A stretch of 7,439 nucleotides of DNA from an uncultured Collinsella sp. (GTDB taxonomy: Bacteria; Actinomycetota; Coriobacteriia; Coriobacteriales; Coriobacteriaceae): contig CAUAGV010000079.1 in the NCBI GenBank assembly GCA_958428675.1, positions 1-7,439 of the forward strand, in the 5' to 3' direction. Of this stretch, positions 5,344-7,439 are shown piece by piece (the first letter of the stretch is position 1; each line of letters begins with the position of its first letter). The translations under genes were made by a program, and so were the position numbers. The notes under the pieces are model-generated. The model did not search any database, was not told the origin of the DNA, and worked only from the letters and a program-made list of their open reading frames with translations.

Positions 5344-5386
5344 AGCGGGGCCCGGAGCGCGATGTTGCTGCGCTCCGGGCCCCGCT
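5344..5386. terminator. 17-bp perfect GC-rich hairpin between convergent genes
   Basis: AGCGGGGCCCGGAGCGC at 5344-5360 pairs perfectly with 5370-5386 around a 9-base loop. It sits between the ATPase stop (5329) and the topoisomerase stop (5423), which converge, so it most likely ends both transcripts. The T-runs are weak (GCTTTGT on the plus side, CTCGTTG on the minus side); the very stable stem may make up for that, or it may act as an RNA 3'-end barrier. Confidence 0.75.
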
Positions 5387-5422
5387 GCTTTGTAAAACCA
5401 TGACGGTTTGGCCACCGTTGTT

Positions 5423-7439
5423 TTAGTCAAACAAACTTGGCATGTCGTTTTCTTTCATGAGGGCACCGGCAGAGGGGAGGCCCTGCGCGGTGAACTTCTC
5501 GGCCGAGACACCGGCGCCAAGGATGTCCTCGGTTGTGCCGACAGTGGTGACCGAGCGGCCCTTCTTGGCCGTGAAAGCCTGGACGCCCTGCGTGTTGGTG
5601 GTCGTCTTGGTCTTGAGCAGCGACGTGTTGAAGTTCATCAAACGATAGTCACTCGAGACCAGCGCGATGTCGCGATCTTCCTTGAGCACCTGGGCATACA
5701 GCAGCTTGCTGCCACCGTAGATGGCGTTCTTGAGGCGCTTGCGGTTGGTCTTGGTGACGTATCCAGAAAGCGCGACGCGCACCACGCGGCCGTTCTCAAA
5801 GACAAACAGCACGTCGGCCTTGTAGTCCTCGGGGTCGATGACCCAGATGACGCTCTCGTCGGGTTCCATCTCAAGATCGGTCGGTAGGTACGAGCCCAGC
5901 TGGGCCGACTTGGTGTCCTCAAACGCCGCAACCTTGCACTTGTACACCTGGCTCTTGTTGGTAAAGACCAGCAGCTCGTGGGTGTTGGAGGACGGGAACT
6001 CGATAAAGGGTTTGTCGCCGTCCTTGTACTTGAGCGTGGTCGCCTTCTTGAGCACGCGGTCTGTCATCTTCTTAAGGTAGCCATCGCGCGAGAGCATGAT
6101 GGTGACCGGGTATTCCTCGACCTCGGGCTCCAAGCTTACCTCGATAACCTCATGGGGCTCGATCCTGCCCGTGCGGCGCGGCATCACGTACTTCTTGTTG
6201 ACCGCGGCCAGCTCGTCGCTGATGACCTTCTTGATGTTCTCTTCGCTGGAGAGGGTCTCCTCAAGCTCGGCAATCTCGCCCTCAAGCTTGGCGATGTCCT
6301 TGGTGCGGTTGAGGATGTATTCCTCGTTGATGTTGCGGAGCTTGAGCTCGGCGACAAACTCGGCCTGGGTCTCGTCGATATCGAAACCCTTCATAAGGTT
6401 GGGCACGACCTCGGCCTCGAGCTTGGTGCCGCGGATGATGGCAATCGCCTTGTCGATGTCGAGCAGAATTGCCTCAAGGCCGTGCAGCAGGTGCAGGCGC
6501 TCGGACTTTTTGCCCAGGTCAAAGTTAATGCGGCGGCGCGTGGACTCAATACGCCACTTGACCCACTCGTGCAGGATCTGGCGCACGCCCATAACGCGGG
6601 GATAGCCGTCGACCAGCACGTTAAAGTTGCACGAGAACGAATCCTGCAGCGTGGTCGAGCGATAGAGCTTGGCCATGAGCTTGTCGGGGTCGACGCCGCG
6701 CTTAAGGTCGATAGCGATGCGCAGACCCGAAAGGTCGGTCTCGTCACGGATGTCGGCGATCTCTTTGACCTTGCCTTCTTTGGAGAGCTTGACGATGCGC
6801 TCGATGATGACATCGGTCTTGGTGATGTAGGGGATCTCGTAGACCTCGATGATGCGCTCTTCGGGAATCCAGCGCCAGCGGGAGCGGATCTGGAAGCTGC
6901 CAAGGCCGGTCTCGATGATCTTCTCCATCTCCTCGCGGCGGTAGATGATCTCGCCGCCGGTCGAGAAGTCGGGCATGGGCATGTACTCGAGCAGGTCGCA
7001 GTCGGGATCCTGCAGGTAGTGCATGGTGGCGGTGCAGACCTCGTTGAGGTTGAAACCGCAGATATCGGACGCCATGGCGACGCCGATGCCCTTATTGGCC
7101 GAGACGAGGATGTTGGGGAACGTGGTGGGCAGCAGGCGCGGTTCCTTCATGGCGCCGTCGTAGCTGTCGACGAAGTCGACCGGGTCTTTGTCGATGTCCT
7201 TGAAGATCTCGGCGCTGATGGGGGAGAGCTTGGCCTCGGTATAACGCGAGGCGGCGTAGCTCAGGTCGCCCGAATAGTATTTGCCAAAATTGCCCTTCGA
7301 CTCCACGAAGGGGGCAAGCAGCGCCTCATTGCCGGTTGCCAGACGCACCATCGTCTCATAGATGGCGGCGTCGCCGTGCGGGTTGAGCTTCATGGTCTGG
7401 CCCACGATGTTGGCGCTCTTCTGGCGCTCGCCCTTGAGC
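5423..7439 (-). CDS. DNA gyrase/topoisomerase IV subunit A, ParC-like (5' end outside window)
   Basis: The last 671 residues of a type IIA topoisomerase breakage-reunion subunit are visible. With GyrB/ParE-type partners these cut and rejoin both DNA strands to relieve supercoils or unlink sister chromosomes. Seen, in visible-part numbering: the quinolone-pocket helix NPHGDAAIYETM at about 19-30, the active-site tyrosine in AASRYTE (Tyr66, codon 7241-7243) preceded by the conserved Arg, the tower and coiled coil with charged heptads at about 375-420, and a C-terminal beta-pinwheel from about 430. No GyrA-box (Q-R/K-R-G-G-x-G) is visible in the pinwheel, which argues for a topoisomerase IV-like decatenase rather than true gyrase. 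The wording matches the annotated 'gyrase/topoisomerase IV subunit A' second paralogue of Clostridia and Coriobacteria. The frame runs on through the right edge, so the GTG at 7405 is internal, not a start; perhaps 60-70 residues are missing. It ends at TAG 5423, followed by the hairpin. Confidence 0.93.
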   Translation of the reverse strand, partial: LKGERQKSANIVGQTMKLNPHGDAAIYETMVRLATGNEALLAPFVESKGNFGKYYSGDLSYAASRYTEAKLSPISAEIFKDIDKDPVDFVDSYDGAMKEPRLLPTTFPNILVSANKGIGVAMASDICGFNLNEVCTATMHYLQDPDCDLLEYMPMPDFSTGGEIIYRREEMEKIIETGLGSFQIRSRWRWIPEERIIEVYEIPYITKTDVIIERIVKLSKEGKVKEIADIRDETDLSGLRIAIDLKRGVDPDKLMAKLYRSTTLQDSFSCNFNVLVDGYPRVMGVRQILHEWVKWRIESTRRRINFDLGKKSERLHLLHGLEAILLDIDKAIAIIRGTKLEAEVVPNLMKGFDIDETQAEFVAELKLRNINEEYILNRTKDIAKLEGEIAELEETLSSEENIKKVISDELAAVNKKYVMPRRTGRIEPHEVIEVSLEPEVEEYPVTIMLSRDGYLKKMTDRVLKKATTLKYKDGDKPFIEFPSSNTHELLVFTNKSQVYKCKVAAFEDTKSAQLGSYLPTDLEMEPDESVIWVIDPEDYKADVLFVFENGRVVRVALSGYVTKTNRKRLKNAIYGGSKLLYAQVLKEDRDIALVSSDYRLMNFNTSLLKTKTTTNTQGVQAFTAKKGRSVTTVGTTEDILGAGVSAEKFTAQGLPSAGALMKENDMPSLFD

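Noticed and set aside
5408..5887. 159-codon plus-strand open frame
   Set aside because: Antisense of the topoisomerase C-terminal domain; it is open because GC-rich codons on the other strand rarely give stops.
6096..6605. 169-codon plus-strand Ser/Arg-rich open frame
   Set aside because: Antisense of the topoisomerase coiled-coil region; low-complexity composition typical of a shadow frame.
7403..7405. GTG as start of the topoisomerase gene
   Set aside because: Homologous residues (KGERQKSANI) continue in frame up to the window edge, so the true start is outside.
1..7439. CRISPR array, tRNA, rRNA or IS element
   Set aside because: No regularly spaced repeats, no cloverleaf-type RNA or rRNA-like tracts, and no transposase motifs were seen on either strand.

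Overview
The window reads as a chromosomal stretch of a moderately GC-rich, Gram-positive actinobacterium, most likely a gut Coriobacteriia member such as Collinsella. This rests on the style of the proteins (a type IIA topoisomerase A subunit of the Coriobacteria/Clostridia sort, an LPXTG-anchored surface protein, AAA_14/DUF4143 ATPases) and on Shine-Dalgarno-led genes with GC-ending codons. No marker gene in the window proves the taxon; it is an inference from recognition.

Layout. 1-1615, minus strand: a tightly coupled pair of SIR2-fold genes. The upstream one (650-1615) resembles SirTM, the sirtuin class that ADP-ribosylates proteins rather than deacetylating them. The downstream one (1-646, running off the left edge) is a divergent SIR2 protein with no zinc-ribbon cysteines and Glu where sirtuins have the catalytic His. 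1616-1758: a divergent regulatory gap with two short palindromes. 1759-2313, plus strand: a TetR-type repressor, the obvious candidate controller of the sirtuin pair. 2310-2555: a doubtful small ORF. 2606-3463, minus strand: a secreted, LPATG-anchored cell-wall protein. 3464-4120: a decayed stretch with two orphan gene tails facing each other, an inverted repeat, a near-perfect terminator hairpin, and a good sigma70-type promoter that starts inside that hairpin's T-run. 4121-5329, plus strand: an intact AAA_14/DUF4143 ATPase. 5344-5386: a 17-bp perfect GC-rich hairpin between convergent genes. 5423-7439, minus strand: a gyrase/topoisomerase IV A subunit, 5' end outside the window.

How the parts fit. 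The sirtuin pair plus divergent TetR looks like a small regulated NAD-dependent protein-modification module, and is the most interesting content. The centre (LPXTG gene, gene debris, insulated ATPase) looks like an accessory insertion zone next to a core topoisomerase gene. No tRNA, rRNA, CRISPR array, insertion-sequence transposase or origin was seen.
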